From NCBI RefSeq assembly GCF_015594625.1, contig NZ_JADNRQ010000002.1, forward strand, positions 186,001 through 250,000: 64,000 nt of DNA, given 5' to 3'. Below are positions 17,318 through 26,546 of this stretch, one piece after another. A program made the position numbers and the translations under genes. Position 1 is the first letter of the stretch. Each line of letters starts with the position of its first letter. A model generated the notes under the pieces. The model saw only the letters and a list, made by a program, of their open reading frames with translations. It was not told the origin of the DNA and made no database searches. This DNA comes from Desulfallas sp. Bu1-1. Lineage in GTDB: Bacteria > Bacillota > Desulfotomaculia > Desulfotomaculales > Desulfallaceae.

Positions 17318-18094
17318 TTAGTTGGCGTTTTCCATCATATCGTGCAATTTTTTCAACGCCTGGCGTTCCAGGCGGGATACCTGAACCTGGGAAAGGCCCA
17401 GCTTGTCGGCAATTTCCCCCTGGGTTTTATCCCCAAAAAAGCGCCAGAGTAAAATAAGCCTGTCCCGGTCCGGTAGCTGCTTGAGCACTTCCTTGACCGC
17501 AATGCTGTCCAGCCAGGGCGCTTCCCCCCCGTCCCCTTCGCTCAACTGGTCCAGCAAGTAAATAGGGTCACCGTCATCCTGGTGCAGCGTCTCGTAAATG
17601 GAGGTGGGGGACTGGGCCGCTTCCAGCGCCGTCACCACTTCTTCGCGGGAAATGCCCAGCTCGGACGCTATTTCGGCGACGGTGGGCTCGCGCCCCAGTT
17701 TGGCCGTCAATATTTCCCGGGTTTGTTGTACTTTATAGGCGGTTTCCTTAATGGAACGACTGACTTTAACCGGGTTGTCATCCCGCAAAAAACGCCTGAT
17801 TTCCCCCACAATCATGGGTACGGCGTAGGTGGAAAAGCGAACATTGTAATTTAAATCGAATTTATCAATTGCTTTTATCAAACCGATACAGCCGATCTGG
17901 AATAGATCCTCCAGCTCGTAACCCCTGTTTTGAAACCGCTTGACCAGGTTAAACACCAGTTTGAGGTTGCAGTTGATCAGCCTTTCCCTAGCCCGGGCGT
18001 CGCCTGCCTGGGCACTGGCAATCAATTCTTTCATCTCACCGTCCTTCAGCAGGGGAAAGCGGGGCAGGTTCATTTCGATTAATCTACTGCTCAT
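17318..18094 (-). CDS. sigF: RNA polymerase sporulation sigma factor SigF
   Basis: 258-residue sigma-70 family factor that starts forespore transcription after septation. Region 2 has ELEDLFQIGCIGLIKAIDKFDLNYNVRFSTYA; the C-terminal region 4 helix-turn-helix is GEIADKLGLSQVQVSRLERQ. Third gene of the spoIIAA-spoIIAB-sigF operon, 12 bases after spoIIAB. Its activity is expected to be held by SpoIIAB and released by dephosphorylated SpoIIAA. Confidence 0.97.
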   Translation of the reverse strand: MSSRLIEMNLPRFPLLKDGEMKELIASAQAGDARARERLINCNLKLVFNLVKRFQNRGYELEDLFQIGCIGLIKAIDKFDLNYNVRFSTYAVPMIVGEIRRFLRDDNPVKVSRSIKETAYKVQQTREILTAKLGREPTVAEIASELGISREEVVTALEAAQSPTSIYETLHQDDGDPIYLLDQLSEGDGGEAPWLDSIAVKEVLKQLPDRDRLILLWRFFGDKTQGEIADKLGLSQVQVSRLERQALKKLHDMMENAN

Positions 18095-18106
18095 CCATCA
18101 CTCCCC

Positions 18107-18547
18107 CTACTGTTCGGGTACCGCCGCGCGGCGGGGAACCCCCGCCCTTCTGATCATTTTGACCCGTGTGCCCTTTTGCGGTGTGGATTCCACACTTAAT
18201 TTATCCATAAAAGACTGCATGAAAGCAAAGCCCAGGCCCATTCTTTCGGGATCGGTTGAATAAGCCGGTTCCATGGCCCTGGCAACGTCTTCCATACCCC
18301 GCCCCCGGTCGATCACTTCAATTTCCATGTAATCCCCGGAGATGGTTAATTCAAGCCGGACCATGTGGTTGGGATCGTTCCCGTATCCATGCACAATGGC
18401 ATTGGATACCGCCTCGGAAACCGCCACCTTGATTTCTTCCAAATCGGATAGCGTGAAATCAAGCTGAGAAACAAACGCCGCCACCGCTACCCGGGCAAAA
18501 GCCACGTTTTCCGCTCGGCTGGAGAATTCTATCACTGCCCTGTTCAT
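18107..18547 (-). CDS. spoIIAB: Anti-sigma F factor SpoIIAB
   Basis: 146-residue GHKL-type serine kinase and anti-sigma factor. The N box is EAVSNAIVHGY, and the ATP lid includes VIDRGRGMEDV and GLGFAFMQSFMD. It binds SigF with ATP and phosphorylates SpoIIAA. It lies about 104 bases after spoIIAA in the same direction and 12 bases before sigF. Confidence 0.97.
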   Translation of the reverse strand: MNRAVIEFSSRAENVAFARVAVAAFVSQLDFTLSDLEEIKVAVSEAVSNAIVHGYGNDPNHMVRLELTISGDYMEIEVIDRGRGMEDVARAMEPAYSTDPERMGLGFAFMQSFMDKLSVESTPQKGTRVKMIRRAGVPRRAAVPEQ

Positions 18548-18651
18548 TTCTTTTTTGCCTCCTTATTTCTCTAAAAGTAAAAACCGCTTAAAAAACATAA
18601 AAACCTTACAACCTTATTTTATAATGTGGCCGCCAGCAGCACGGGAATGGG

Positions 18652-18990
18652 TCATGATATCTTTTCCAGGATTTCCGCGGCTGAAAAATATTCTTCCATT
18701 ATGTTCAACAACCCCGATAATTCAAGCACTTTTTTAACCTGTGGCTTGGCCCCGGCCAGGTACACCTTGCCGCCCTTGCCGGCCACCTTTTTATACCGGC
18801 CCAGGATTACCCCGAGGCCGGAGCTGTCCACGAAATCGACCTGGCCAAGGTCAAAGATTAAAATGTTTACGCCATAATTTACCAGCGCCCGGTCCACATC
18901 CTCACGTAAAGAATCGGTTACACTGATGTCTATCTCACCGGTGACCGCAACCACTAAGCAATTTTTTTCTTTCTTGATCGTGTAATTCAT
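18652..18990 (-). CDS. spoIIAA: Anti-sigma F factor antagonist SpoIIAA
   Basis: 112-residue STAS-domain protein. The phosphorylated serine lies in VDFVDSSGLGVILGRY, the standard SpoIIAA/RsbV site. Dephosphorylated by SpoIIE (not in the window), it displaces SigF from SpoIIAB. First gene of the operon; the upstream 208 bp carry a candidate promoter and a possible Spo0A site. Confidence 0.97.
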   Translation of the reverse strand: MNYTIKKEKNCLVVAVTGEIDISVTDSLREDVDRALVNYGVNILIFDLGQVDFVDSSGLGVILGRYKKVAGKGGKVYLAGAKPQVKKVLELSGLLNIMEEYFSAAEILEKIS

Positions 18991-19051
18991 TTTATAGTAT
19001 CACCCCGGTCATGGTATATGTTTAAAATCAACACTTTCCGTCTTCTGTTAG

Positions 19052-19123
19052 ATTCTACCATAATTTTGAATTTAATTGCAAACTTATTGAACAGCAAAAC
19101 AACAAACAATTTGACCGACAAGG
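19052..19123 (-). promoter_or_regulatory. Candidate spoIIA promoter with possible Spo0A site
   Basis: Minus strand TTGCAA, 18 bases, TAGAAT lies about 65 bases before spoIIAA, a sigma-A-like arrangement. About 30 bases upstream of the -35, CTTGTCGGTCAAA partly matches the 0A-box core TGTCGAA. In B. subtilis spoIIA uses sigma-H plus Spo0A, so this is only a candidate. Confidence 0.35.
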
Positions 19124-19143
19124 CATTATTAATCTAAAAATAC

Positions 19144-19170
19144 AAAAGAAAAGGACGCACCAGCGCCCCC
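19144..19170 (-). terminator. Terminator after dacF
   Basis: Minus strand GGGCGC, loop TGGT, GCGTCC (one wobble) followed by TTTTCTTTT, about 30 bases past the dacF stop. It separates dacF from spoIIA. Confidence 0.6.
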
Positions 19171-19198
19171 TCAACCGAGTTTTTTATCTTCAAAATCT

Positions 19199-20368
19199 TT
19201 ATTCCACCGCAAAAACCTTGTTCATCACCTTGTACATTTGCCGGAAAACCGAGGCCCTGCTCACCGTATTTTGGGCCACCAGCGGCACCCGCTGAACTTC
19301 CCTGTCCTCTTCCAGCACCACAAACTCACCAACTTTTTGTCCCTTATTCACCGGGGCCGTTATTTCCTCCGGCAAAACAACATTGCCCCGGTATTTTTCC
19401 TTTTGACCTTTGGGAACCGCGACGGAGATATCGGCGCCCGCCACAACGCCCACTTTGTCCAGGGTACCTTTGCCGACTTTAACGTTTTTTATCTTTTCGC
19501 CTTTTTGGGCGAAGTTAACCGCTTCATAGCGAGCAAAGCCGTAATTGAATATTTTAATTGTTTCCCTGAAATGGCTTCTCGGCTCGGGCGTGCCCAGCAC
19601 TACCGAAATCAAGCGGAGACCGTCCCGTTTGGCAGTGGAGGCAAGGCAATATTTTGCTTCGTTGGTCCAGCCGGTTTTCCCGGCGTCAACCCCGCGGTAC
19701 CACTTGAGCAATTTGTTGGTATTCCACAGCACAAAATCACCGCCGCGGATATCATACCGGTAAATGGAAGAAGTCTTAACAAATTCGGGATATTTTAACG
19801 CCTCGCGTAAGATTATGGCCATATCCAGCGCGGAAGTATAGTGGTTCTCCGCCGGCAGACCGGTGGGATTGGCGAACCTGGTATGCTTGCATCCCAGTTC
19901 CCGGGCCCGCTTGTTCATCATGTCCACGAACGCCTCCACCGAACCGGCAATGTGTTCGGCCACGGCCACGCTGGCGTCGTTGGCCGACCCCACGGCTACG
20001 GAAATCAACATATCTTTCATGCTCATTTCTTCGCCGGGCTCGAGATAAATTTGTGAACCGCCCATTTTCCAGGCGTTTTCCGACGCGGTGACCCGGTCAT
20101 CGTAACTGATTTTTCCCTGGTCCAGAGCTTCAAAAGCCAGCAGTAAGGTCATAATCTTGGTTACGCTGGCCATGGGCAGTTCCTTGTCCGGTTCCTTGGA
20201 CCAGAGCACCTTGCCGCTGGAGGCTTCCATCAATACCGCCGACTCCGCGGTCGTTTCCAGGGCCGGTGCGGGCGCGCTTTTTTCCGTTGCCGCTAGTGCC
20301 GCCCCGGCAATTACAAAGCAAAATACCACCACCGAGACAACCAGTACGGAAATGTATTTGCCTTTCAT
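19199..20368 (-). CDS. dacF: D-alanyl-D-alanine carboxypeptidase, DacF type
   Basis: 389-residue secreted penicillin-binding protein that trims peptidoglycan pentapeptides. Signal peptide at about 1-27, then the serine peptidase S11 motifs SVTK (S68, K71), SAN (128-130) and KTG (231-233), and a C-terminal beta-rich domain (about 290-370). Position upstream of spoIIA matches dacF, which in Bacillus acts in the forespore and spore cortex; the assignment to dacF rather than dacA/dacB rests on that position. Start ATG 20368 has AGGGGGG seven bases before. Confidence 0.92.
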   Translation of the reverse strand: MKGKYISVLVVSVVVFCFVIAGAALAATEKSAPAPALETTAESAVLMEASSGKVLWSKEPDKELPMASVTKIMTLLLAFEALDQGKISYDDRVTASENAWKMGGSQIYLEPGEEMSMKDMLISVAVGSANDASVAVAEHIAGSVEAFVDMMNKRARELGCKHTRFANPTGLPAENHYTSALDMAIILREALKYPEFVKTSSIYRYDIRGGDFVLWNTNKLLKWYRGVDAGKTGWTNEAKYCLASTAKRDGLRLISVVLGTPEPRSHFRETIKIFNYGFARYEAVNFAQKGEKIKNVKVGKGTLDKVGVVAGADISVAVPKGQKEKYRGNVVLPEEITAPVNKGQKVGEFVVLEEDREVQRVPLVAQNTVSRASVFRQMYKVMNKVFAVE

Positions 20369-20643
20369 ACACTACCCCCCTGTTTTTATCGACTCAAAAT
20401 ATTATGTGAAACTTGAAAAAAGTTATACGGACGGCAATGTAAAGGCATGTAGACATGTAATTTTGCATATGTACGTAACAATGGTTAAATCTCTGGTCGG
20501 ATCCGGTAAAAAATGTTTACCCTTAAGCCGGCCTGTAATAGTAAATGGGCCAGTTGCTAGATCGCAATTCAGAATTTTCTGTTATGGCATATTTTTTGCA
20601 TGTTAAACTGGTTAATAATTAATTTTTTGAGGAGGTCGGTACC

Positions 20644-22083
20644 ATGTTAATGAGCGGAGAACAATACATAGAGAGCATGAAAAAATATGACCCGCGCATA
20701 TTCCTGGGCGGCAAACAGGTTAAGTTGCTGGAAAACCCCACCACGATGACGGTGGTGAAAGCCAATGCCACGGTTTACGATTTGGCTTTAAAGCCGGAGT
20801 ACGAGGCGGTCATGACAGTCCAATCACCCTTTACCGGTGAAAAGGTCAGCCGCAACCTGCACATAGCCATGAGCAACGCCGATCTGGAAAAGAGAGCGGA
20901 AATGGCCCTGCTCACCAGCCAGGTGCTGGGCACATGCAACTACCGGTGCGTGGGAGCCGATATTTTAAACGCGCTGGCGGGCATCACCTGGGAAATGGAC
21001 CGCGATCTTGGCACGGGGTACCACAAACGCTTTATTGAACATCTTAAATACCTGCAACAAAACGACCTGGCCTGCAGCGGCGCGGTAACCGACCCCAAGG
21101 GTGACCGGAGCAAGCGGCCCGCGCAGCAGGAGGACCCCGACGTTTACGTTCACGTCAAGGAAAAAAGGGCGGACGGCATTGTGGTACGGGGAGCCAAAGT
21201 TTCCCAAAGCGGGGCCATCGGGGCACATGAAACCATCGTTATTCCGACCATGGGCATGAAGGCCGGTGAAGAGGACTTCGCCGTGGCCTTTGCCGTGCCG
21301 AACGGCGCCGAGGGAATCACGTATATCTGCCAGTACACGCCGTTTACCGCCGAACGGGAATTGAACGACCCGCGGTATCTCGGCAACCCGCAGTACGGCC
21401 AGCGGGAGACCTGCATCATGGTTTTTGATGACGTGTTTGTCCCGTGGGAGCGCGTGTTCATGTGCGGCGAAACCAGGTACTGCGGCAAATTGATCGCCCG
21501 CTTCGCCAAGACCCACAGAATGAATTGCGGCGGCGCGTGTAAAGTCGGGTTTGCCGATATTATCATCGGGGCGACGCAGTTAATGGCTGAATACTCCGGC
21601 GTGCAAAAAGCACCCCATATTGTGGACAAAATTACCGACATGATCCGGATCAGCGAAACCGCCAGGGCCTGCAGCATCGCCGCCGCCCTTAAAGGCAGGG
21701 AGGAGCCGGAAGGTTCCGGGTTCTACCAGCCCGATGACGTGTTCGGCAACGCGGCCAAATTGACGGTGGCCGAAGGTTTTTGGGACATCATGAAGTGGGC
21801 CGGTGACATCGGCGGCGGTATGGCGGTGACCATGCCCTCCGAAAAGGAACTGGAAAATCCTGAAACCGGCGATTACGTGCGCAAGTTCATGAAAGCCTCC
21901 GCCCCGGCGGAGCTGCGGCTCAGGATGGCCAAGGTGATTCAAAACTGGTGCGCCGGCCTGCACGGCGCCGGGACCTGGCATGGGGCTGGCTCGCCGATGG
22001 CCCAAAAGATGGCCCTGTATAATTTGGCCAACCTGGAAGAAAAGAAAGCCCTGGCCAAAAAGATTGCCGGGCTTCCCGAGTAA
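20644..22083 (+). CDS. 4-hydroxybutyryl-CoA dehydratase-like flavoprotein (AbfD / HpaB family)
   Basis: 479 residues of the 4-hydroxyphenylacetate 3-hydroxylase/4-hydroxybutyryl-CoA dehydratase family (acyl-CoA dehydrogenase fold with FAD). In AbfD a [4Fe-4S] cluster is held by Cys99, Cys103, His292 and Cys299 (from memory). Here C98 and C102 keep the CxxxC spacing (GTCNYRC), and H291 lies in THRMNCGGACKVG with C295 and C299. The His-to-Cys spacing is thus eight rather than seven, with an extra Cys. A cluster-bearing radical dehydratase or isomerase is likely, but substrate is uncertain. AGGAGG eight bases before ATG fixes the start. It is a lone plus-strand gene, convergent with pdp at five bases. 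Confidence 0.82.
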   Translation: MLMSGEQYIESMKKYDPRIFLGGKQVKLLENPTTMTVVKANATVYDLALKPEYEAVMTVQSPFTGEKVSRNLHIAMSNADLEKRAEMALLTSQVLGTCNYRCVGADILNALAGITWEMDRDLGTGYHKRFIEHLKYLQQNDLACSGAVTDPKGDRSKRPAQQEDPDVYVHVKEKRADGIVVRGAKVSQSGAIGAHETIVIPTMGMKAGEEDFAVAFAVPNGAEGITYICQYTPFTAERELNDPRYLGNPQYGQRETCIMVFDDVFVPWERVFMCGETRYCGKLIARFAKTHRMNCGGACKVGFADIIIGATQLMAEYSGVQKAPHIVDKITDMIRISETARACSIAAALKGREEPEGSGFYQPDDVFGNAAKLTVAEGFWDIMKWAGDIGGGMAVTMPSEKELENPETGDYVRKFMKASAPAELRLRMAKVIQNWCAGLHGAGTWHGAGSPMAQKMALYNLANLEEKKALAKKIAGLPE

Positions 22084-22088
22084 AATTT

Positions 22089-23393
22089 TCAACTTATCGT
22101 TTCCAGAATCAGCGGTGTCTGTGCCGGGGAGTTTTCGCTCAGGGTGTAGGCCGCCGCCACCATGCCCGCCGCTCCTTCCAGGGCATGCTCGCGGTTGGTG
22201 TGCAGCACGGCCAGGGGTTCGCCCCTATTGACGAAATCCCCCGGCTTCTTGTTTATTTCAACCCCGGCGGTGTGGTCAATGGGATCCTCCTTGGCCGCCC
22301 TGCCGGCGCCCAGTACCATGGCGGCCCGGCCTACCCGCAGGGTGTCGATGGCATGGACGTATCCGTCCGCGGGCGCCGCTACCTCGCGCCGGTACTTCGC
22401 CATTGGCAAGGCCCCGGGGTTGTCCACCACCGTGACATCACCGCCCTGCGCTTCCACCAGCGCCTTGAATTTTTGCAGCGCCCCGCCGCCGGCCAGCAAA
22501 TCCTCAAGTATTCGCCGCGCGGAATCAAATTCCCGGCTTTTGCCCCCGAGGATCAGCATGTGTGCACCAAGGGTCAGGCATAACTCCCGCAAATCCGGCG
22601 GCCCGCCACCTCGCAGCGTTTCAATTGCTTCGCGCACCTCCATGGCGTTGCCCACGGCGCGGCCCAGAGGCCGGCTCATGTCGGTCACCACCGCAACCAT
22701 GCGCCGGTTGACTTGTTTACCTATTTCCACCATAGCCCGGGCCAGCTCCGCCGCCTCCTCCCCGGTGCGCATGAAGGCGCCGCTGCCGCACTTGACGTCA
22801 AGCAGGATCGCATCCGCCCCGGATGCTATTTTTTTGGACACAACGCTGGATGCTATCAGCGGAATGCTGTCCACCGTGGCGGTAACGTCCCGCAGGGCGT
22901 ACAGTTTTTTATCGGCCGGGGCGATCCTGCCGGTCTGGGCCGTCAGCGCAATGTTTATTTGCCTGACCTGTTCGATAAAGGCGCCGGGGTCAAGGTTGAC
23001 CTTAAAACCCGGTATTGATTCCAGTTTATCTATCGTCCCCCCGGTATGACCGAGCGCCCGGCCGCTCATTTTGGCCACGGGCACCCCTGCGGCGGCCACC
23101 AGCGGGGCCAGCACCAGGGTAGTCTTGTCACCCACGCCGCCGGTGCTGTGTTTATCCACTTTGACACCGGGAATCCGTCCCAGGTTGATTTTTTCCCCGG
23201 AGTCAACGATGGCTATGGTCAGGTCCGCGGTTTCCCGGCCGTTCATACCCCGGAAGTAAATGGCCATAAGCAGCGCCGCGGCCTGATAGTCCGGAATTTC
23301 CCCCGTCGTATAACCGGCGACGAAATAATTGATTTCCTCCGTTGTAAGCTCGCCGCCGTTTCTTTTCTTTAAAATCAGGTCATACATCTGCAT
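22089..23393 (-). CDS. pdp: Pyrimidine-nucleoside phosphorylase
   Basis: 434-residue dimeric enzyme splitting thymidine/uridine to base and (deoxy)ribose-1-phosphate. The family motifs VDKHSTGGVGDK and KMSGRALGHTGGTIDKL are intact. The domain order (small alpha domain, alpha/beta domain, C-terminal domain) and length match Firmicute Pdp/DeoA. Start ATG 23393 (MQMYDL) with GGGGGCGG upstream. It lies about 12 bases after deoB, and together they feed deoxyribose phosphate into catabolism; deoC is not in the window. Confidence 0.96.
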   Translation of the reverse strand: MQMYDLILKKRNGGELTTEEINYFVAGYTTGEIPDYQAAALLMAIYFRGMNGRETADLTIAIVDSGEKINLGRIPGVKVDKHSTGGVGDKTTLVLAPLVAAAGVPVAKMSGRALGHTGGTIDKLESIPGFKVNLDPGAFIEQVRQINIALTAQTGRIAPADKKLYALRDVTATVDSIPLIASSVVSKKIASGADAILLDVKCGSGAFMRTGEEAAELARAMVEIGKQVNRRMVAVVTDMSRPLGRAVGNAMEVREAIETLRGGGPPDLRELCLTLGAHMLILGGKSREFDSARRILEDLLAGGGALQKFKALVEAQGGDVTVVDNPGALPMAKYRREVAAPADGYVHAIDTLRVGRAAMVLGAGRAAKEDPIDHTAGVEINKKPGDFVNRGEPLAVLHTNREHALEGAAGMVAAAYTLSENSPAQTPLILETIS

Positions 23394-23405
23394 CAAACCG
23401 CCCCC

Positions 23406-24569
23406 TTACGGCGTTATTTCCCGGTCAAACGGAACCCCCACGCCAAAACTCAAACCAAAGATACGGGCCACCGTGGCCGCCACGTCGCTGAAGCTTGAAC
23501 GGGTGCCCAGGTTGACACCTTTCTTTAATTGATGTCCAAAAACCAGCAGCGGTACAAATTCCCGGGAATGGTCCGTGCTGGTTGTGGTGGGGTCGCAGCC
23601 GTGGTCCGCCGTGATCAGCAACACGTCCGCCGGGTGCAATGCTTCGATTAAATCCGGCACGCGGCTGTCAAATTCCTCCAGCGCGCCGGCGTATCCCCGG
23701 GGGTCGTTGCGGTGACCGAATTTCTGGTCAAAATCCACCAGGTTGGTAAAAATCAACCCGTTAAAATCCTCCCGCATCAGCTCCAGGGTTTTGTTCACGC
23801 CGTCAATGTTGCCGGTAGTGTGCACCGACCGGGTAATTCCCTCGCCGGCAAAAATATCGTTGATCTTGCCCACCGCCACCACTTCCAGGCCGTTATCCTT
23901 CAACAAGTTCAGCACGGAAGGGGCCGGCGGTTTCAGGGAATAATCATGCCGGTTGGCGGTGCGCTGGAAAGAGCCGGGGGAGCCCACAAAAGGCCGGGCA
24001 ATGACCCTGCCCACCGCGTGCCTCCCCGTTAGTAACTCCCTGGCCACCCGGCACATGCGATACAGCTCGTCCAGGGGAATTACCTCTTCATGGGCGGCAA
24101 TTTGAAAGACGCTGTCGGCGGAAGTATACACGATGGGTTTTCCCGTCCGCATGTGCAGTTCGCCAAGCTCTTCAATGATGGCCGTGCCCGACGCCGCCTT
24201 GTTGCCCAGGATGTCCCGGCCGATACGATCCTTGAACGGTTCGATTATTTCGGGAGGAAAGCCGTCCGGGTAAACCGGAAAGGGGCGGTCCAAAATGATG
24301 CCCGCTATTTCCCAGTGCCCGGTGGTGGTGTCCTTGCCCGGAGAACGCTCGGCCATTTTCCCGTAACATGCCGCGGGCTCGTCCACGGGCGGCACGCCGG
24401 CTATGCCGGTCAAAAGCCCCAGGCCCAGTTTCCCCAGATGGGGCATCTTAAGACCGCCCACCGCCCGGGAACAATTGCCCAGCGTGTTGCTTCCGGCATC
24501 CCCGTATTGTTCCGCGTCCGGCAGCGCTCCGATCCCGGCGCTGTCAAGTACAATCAGTACAACTTTCAA
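23406..24569 (-). CDS. deoB: Phosphopentomutase
   Basis: 387-residue alkaline-phosphatase-superfamily mutase converting (deoxy)ribose-1-phosphate to the 5-phosphate. Metal-site segments are [12 protein letters not shown] at the N-terminus and [23 protein letters not shown] near the C-terminus; the phosphorylated threonine region is [11 protein letters not shown]. Sits between xerD and pdp in the order xerD-deoB-pdp common in this group. Confidence 0.97.
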   Translation of the reverse strand: MKVVLIVLDSAGIGALPDAEQYGDAGSNTLGNCSRAVGGLKMPHLGKLGLGLLTGIAGVPPVDEPAACYGKMAERSPGKDTTTGHWEIAGIILDRPFPVYPDGFPPEIIEPFKDRIGRDILGNKAASGTAIIEELGELHMRTGKPIVYTSADSVFQIAAHEEVIPLDELYRMCRVARELLTGRHAVGRVIARPFVGSPGSFQRTANRHDYSLKPPAPSVLNLLKDNGLEVVAVGKINDIFAGEGITRSVHTTGNIDGVNKTLELMREDFNGLIFTNLVDFDQKFGHRNDPRGYAGALEEFDSRVPDLIEALHPADVLLITADHGCDPTTTSTDHSREFVPLLVFGHQLKKGVNLGTRSSFSDVAATVARIFGLSFGVGVPFDREITP

Positions 24570-24589
24570 TGATATTCCCCCTCACTGAG

Positions 24590-25492
24590 TTACCAAATAT
24601 TTTTGACGGCCCTGGGGTGAGATTTATTATAAGTTTCCCGCAGCCTGGTGTCGGTAAGGTGGGTGTAAATCTGCGTGGTGGCAATATCAGCATGACCAAG
24701 CATTTCCTGGACGGAACGCAGGTCGGCGCCGTTTTCCAGCAAGTGGGTGGCAAAAGAATGGCGCAGTGTGTGCGGTGTAATTTCCCTTGTAATGCCTGCT
24801 TTAAGGGCATATTTTTTTATAATTTTCCAGAATCCCTGCCTGGTCAATCTCTTGCCCCGCATATTCAGGAAAAGGGCATTTTCCGCTCGGTTTGCGGTTA
24901 TTTTGGCCCTTCCCCGCCGCAGGTATTCGGCCAAGTAATATTTAGCCACCGAACCCACGGGAATAATGCGTTCCTTGGATCCCTTGCCCATGCAGCGAAC
25001 GTAGCCCTGTTCGCAGTCCACGTGTTCCAAATCAAGTGAAATAAGCTCGGAAACCCGCATTCCGGTGGCGTACATCAACTCCAGCATGGCCCTGTCCCGG
25101 AGTCCCGAGGGATTTCCGGCACGTGGCTGTTCCAGTAAATTTTCCACTTCTTCGCGGTCGAGCACGCCGGGCAATTTCTTTTTCACGCCCGGCGACTCCA
25201 GGTTGGCCGTGGGGTCCCTTGGAATTACTCCCTCCTCTACGAGAAACCGGCAAAAGGCTTTGAGCGCAGCCATATGCCGGGAGACCGTGGCCGGAGAGCG
25301 CCCGCTTTTCTTCAATTCCAGCAAGTAGTTTAAGATGACGGACCGGTCAATTCCGGCAACGCCTGCGATTTTACGCCCGGTGCAGAAACCCTGGAATTGC
25401 TTTAAATCAAATTGATACGACACAACTGTGTTTGCGGCCAAGCCTCTTTCCACGGCCAGGTAGTTTAAGAAGTTTTTAATTTGCTTTTCCAT
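24590..25492 (-). CDS. xerD: Tyrosine recombinase XerD
   Basis: 300-residue site-specific recombinase resolving chromosome dimers at dif with XerC. N-terminal SAM-like core-binding domain (about 1-85), catalytic domain (about 105-295). Catalytic residues: R146 (ATGMRVSEL), K173, H241 and R244 (HTLRHSF), H267 (LGHADI) and nucleophile Y276. Its context (spoIIM upstream, deoB downstream) is the usual xerD setting in Firmicutes, so it is a housekeeping Xer rather than a mobile integrase. Confidence 0.95.
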   Translation of the reverse strand: MEKQIKNFLNYLAVERGLAANTVVSYQFDLKQFQGFCTGRKIAGVAGIDRSVILNYLLELKKSGRSPATVSRHMAALKAFCRFLVEEGVIPRDPTANLESPGVKKKLPGVLDREEVENLLEQPRAGNPSGLRDRAMLELMYATGMRVSELISLDLEHVDCEQGYVRCMGKGSKERIIPVGSVAKYYLAEYLRRGRAKITANRAENALFLNMRGKRLTRQGFWKIIKKYALKAGITREITPHTLRHSFATHLLENGADLRSVQEMLGHADIATTQIYTHLTDTRLRETYNKSHPRAVKNIW

Positions 25493-25563
25493 ATTTTACT
25501 GCCCCCCGCTTTATAACACTTGATTCCACGCGAATTTTAATATTCCTTTTAACCGGGATTAAT

Positions 25564-25590
25564 TAAAAAGAGCCGGTGTAATTCGGCCCT
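25564..25590 (-). terminator. Terminator after the spoIIM operon
   Basis: Minus strand GGGCCG pairs with CGGCTC and is followed by TTTTTAATT. It separates the small membrane ORF from xerD. Confidence 0.65.
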
Positions 25591-25621
25591 TCATATGTGC
25601 ATATCGTGGCGGGTTTCATAT

Positions 25622-25813
25622 TCACTTTGACTGATCAACCCGGATCGCATCCGGAGGCGCTTTCGTTTTGTCAAACAAGTTGCCGGAAATACCGCTGGAT
25701 TTTAAAATTCCATAAAGCTGAACGGCAAGGATCAGTAATATGCACATGATTAAAATCAGGCGCATTAAAAGCAAAACTTTATCTTTCACCCGGGAGATCA
25801 CAACAAAAAACAT
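25622..25813 (-). CDS. Small single-span membrane protein of unknown function
   Basis: 63 residues with one hydrophobic segment at about 15-37 and a charged C-terminal tail (NLFDKTKAPPDAIRVDQSK). GGGGGCG precedes ATG at good spacing. It lies 24 bases after spoIIM in the same direction, before a terminator, so it is probably co-transcribed with spoIIM. I recognise no family; a sporulation role is inference from position alone. Confidence 0.55.
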   Translation of the reverse strand: MFFVVISRVKDKVLLLMRLILIMCILLILAVQLYGILKSSGISGNLFDKTKAPPDAIRVDQSK

Positions 25814-25837
25814 TGACGCGCCCCCTTTCGTCGCTCA

Positions 25838-26470
25838 TTACCAGCCGGCCGTTAATGACGCGACAAATCGGGTCAATTCCGGCGTCACGTACGCTTCCAT
25901 CAGGGCCGCCAGAGCGAAGGCAGCCAGTACGCCGGCCATAATCAACGTGTAAGCGGCAAACGCCGGCCAGACCCTGGTCTGCGAGTTGAAAAATCTTTTA
26001 ATCAATAATAATGAGAACGATAGTGAAGCAGTGCCTCCGATAATCATGGCGGGAATAAAAAATAAATTTTGCGGCAGCATGGAAACCAGGATAACCAGCA
26101 AGCCCTGCAGTTCACGGTCCATGGTCAGAAAGCCCACGGTAAATCCAAGAATGAAGCCCCGGATAAAAATAAAGGCCAGCATTAAAGGCAGGCAGATGAC
26201 GGTTAAGCCCAGGATATACATAATTGCAGCTGTGAGCAGGTTGTCGTACAGCGCCCCCCTGACCATTTGGGTCCGGTCAACGTTTAATTCCGCAGCCTGG
26301 GCCAGAAATGACTGCAGGTAACGGTGCAGTTCCGTGGTCTGATCTTCCCGCAGCGTATTCACTCCGAGCGAGCCAAGCAGTATGCCCAGGCTGAAGATGA
26401 TGATCACGATCAAGTATAACGGCCAGCTTTGCCGGAGGGAGGCGGTCCATAACCGGTGCACATACCCCAT
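25838..26470 (-). CDS. spoIIM: Stage II sporulation protein M
   Basis: 210-residue polytopic membrane protein, the anchor of the SpoIID-SpoIIM-SpoIIP machine that remodels peptidoglycan during engulfment. Five or so membrane segments (first at 16-38) and the family region GALYDNLLTAAIMYILG are visible. ATG 26470 is the first codon of a typical short cytoplasmic N-terminus (MGYVHRLWTASLRQ). The next upstream gene starts a different, metabolic cluster. Confidence 0.92.
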   Translation of the reverse strand: MGYVHRLWTASLRQSWPLYLIVIIIFSLGILLGSLGVNTLREDQTTELHRYLQSFLAQAAELNVDRTQMVRGALYDNLLTAAIMYILGLTVICLPLMLAFIFIRGFILGFTVGFLTMDRELQGLLVILVSMLPQNLFFIPAMIIGGTASLSFSLLLIKRFFNSQTRVWPAFAAYTLIMAGVLAAFALAALMEAYVTPELTRFVASLTAGW

Positions 26471-26546
26471 ATCACCTTTCCCCTTGCCATAACCTGTCCA
26501 TATTTTATCTTATGTATATGTGCCCCGGTGCACCGGATATAACCCT

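Noticed and set aside
24590-25492. XerD-like gene as a prophage or integron integrase
   Set aside because: Its neighbours (spoIIM, deoB, pdp) are the normal chromosomal context, length is standard, and no attachment-site repeat or phage gene is nearby.
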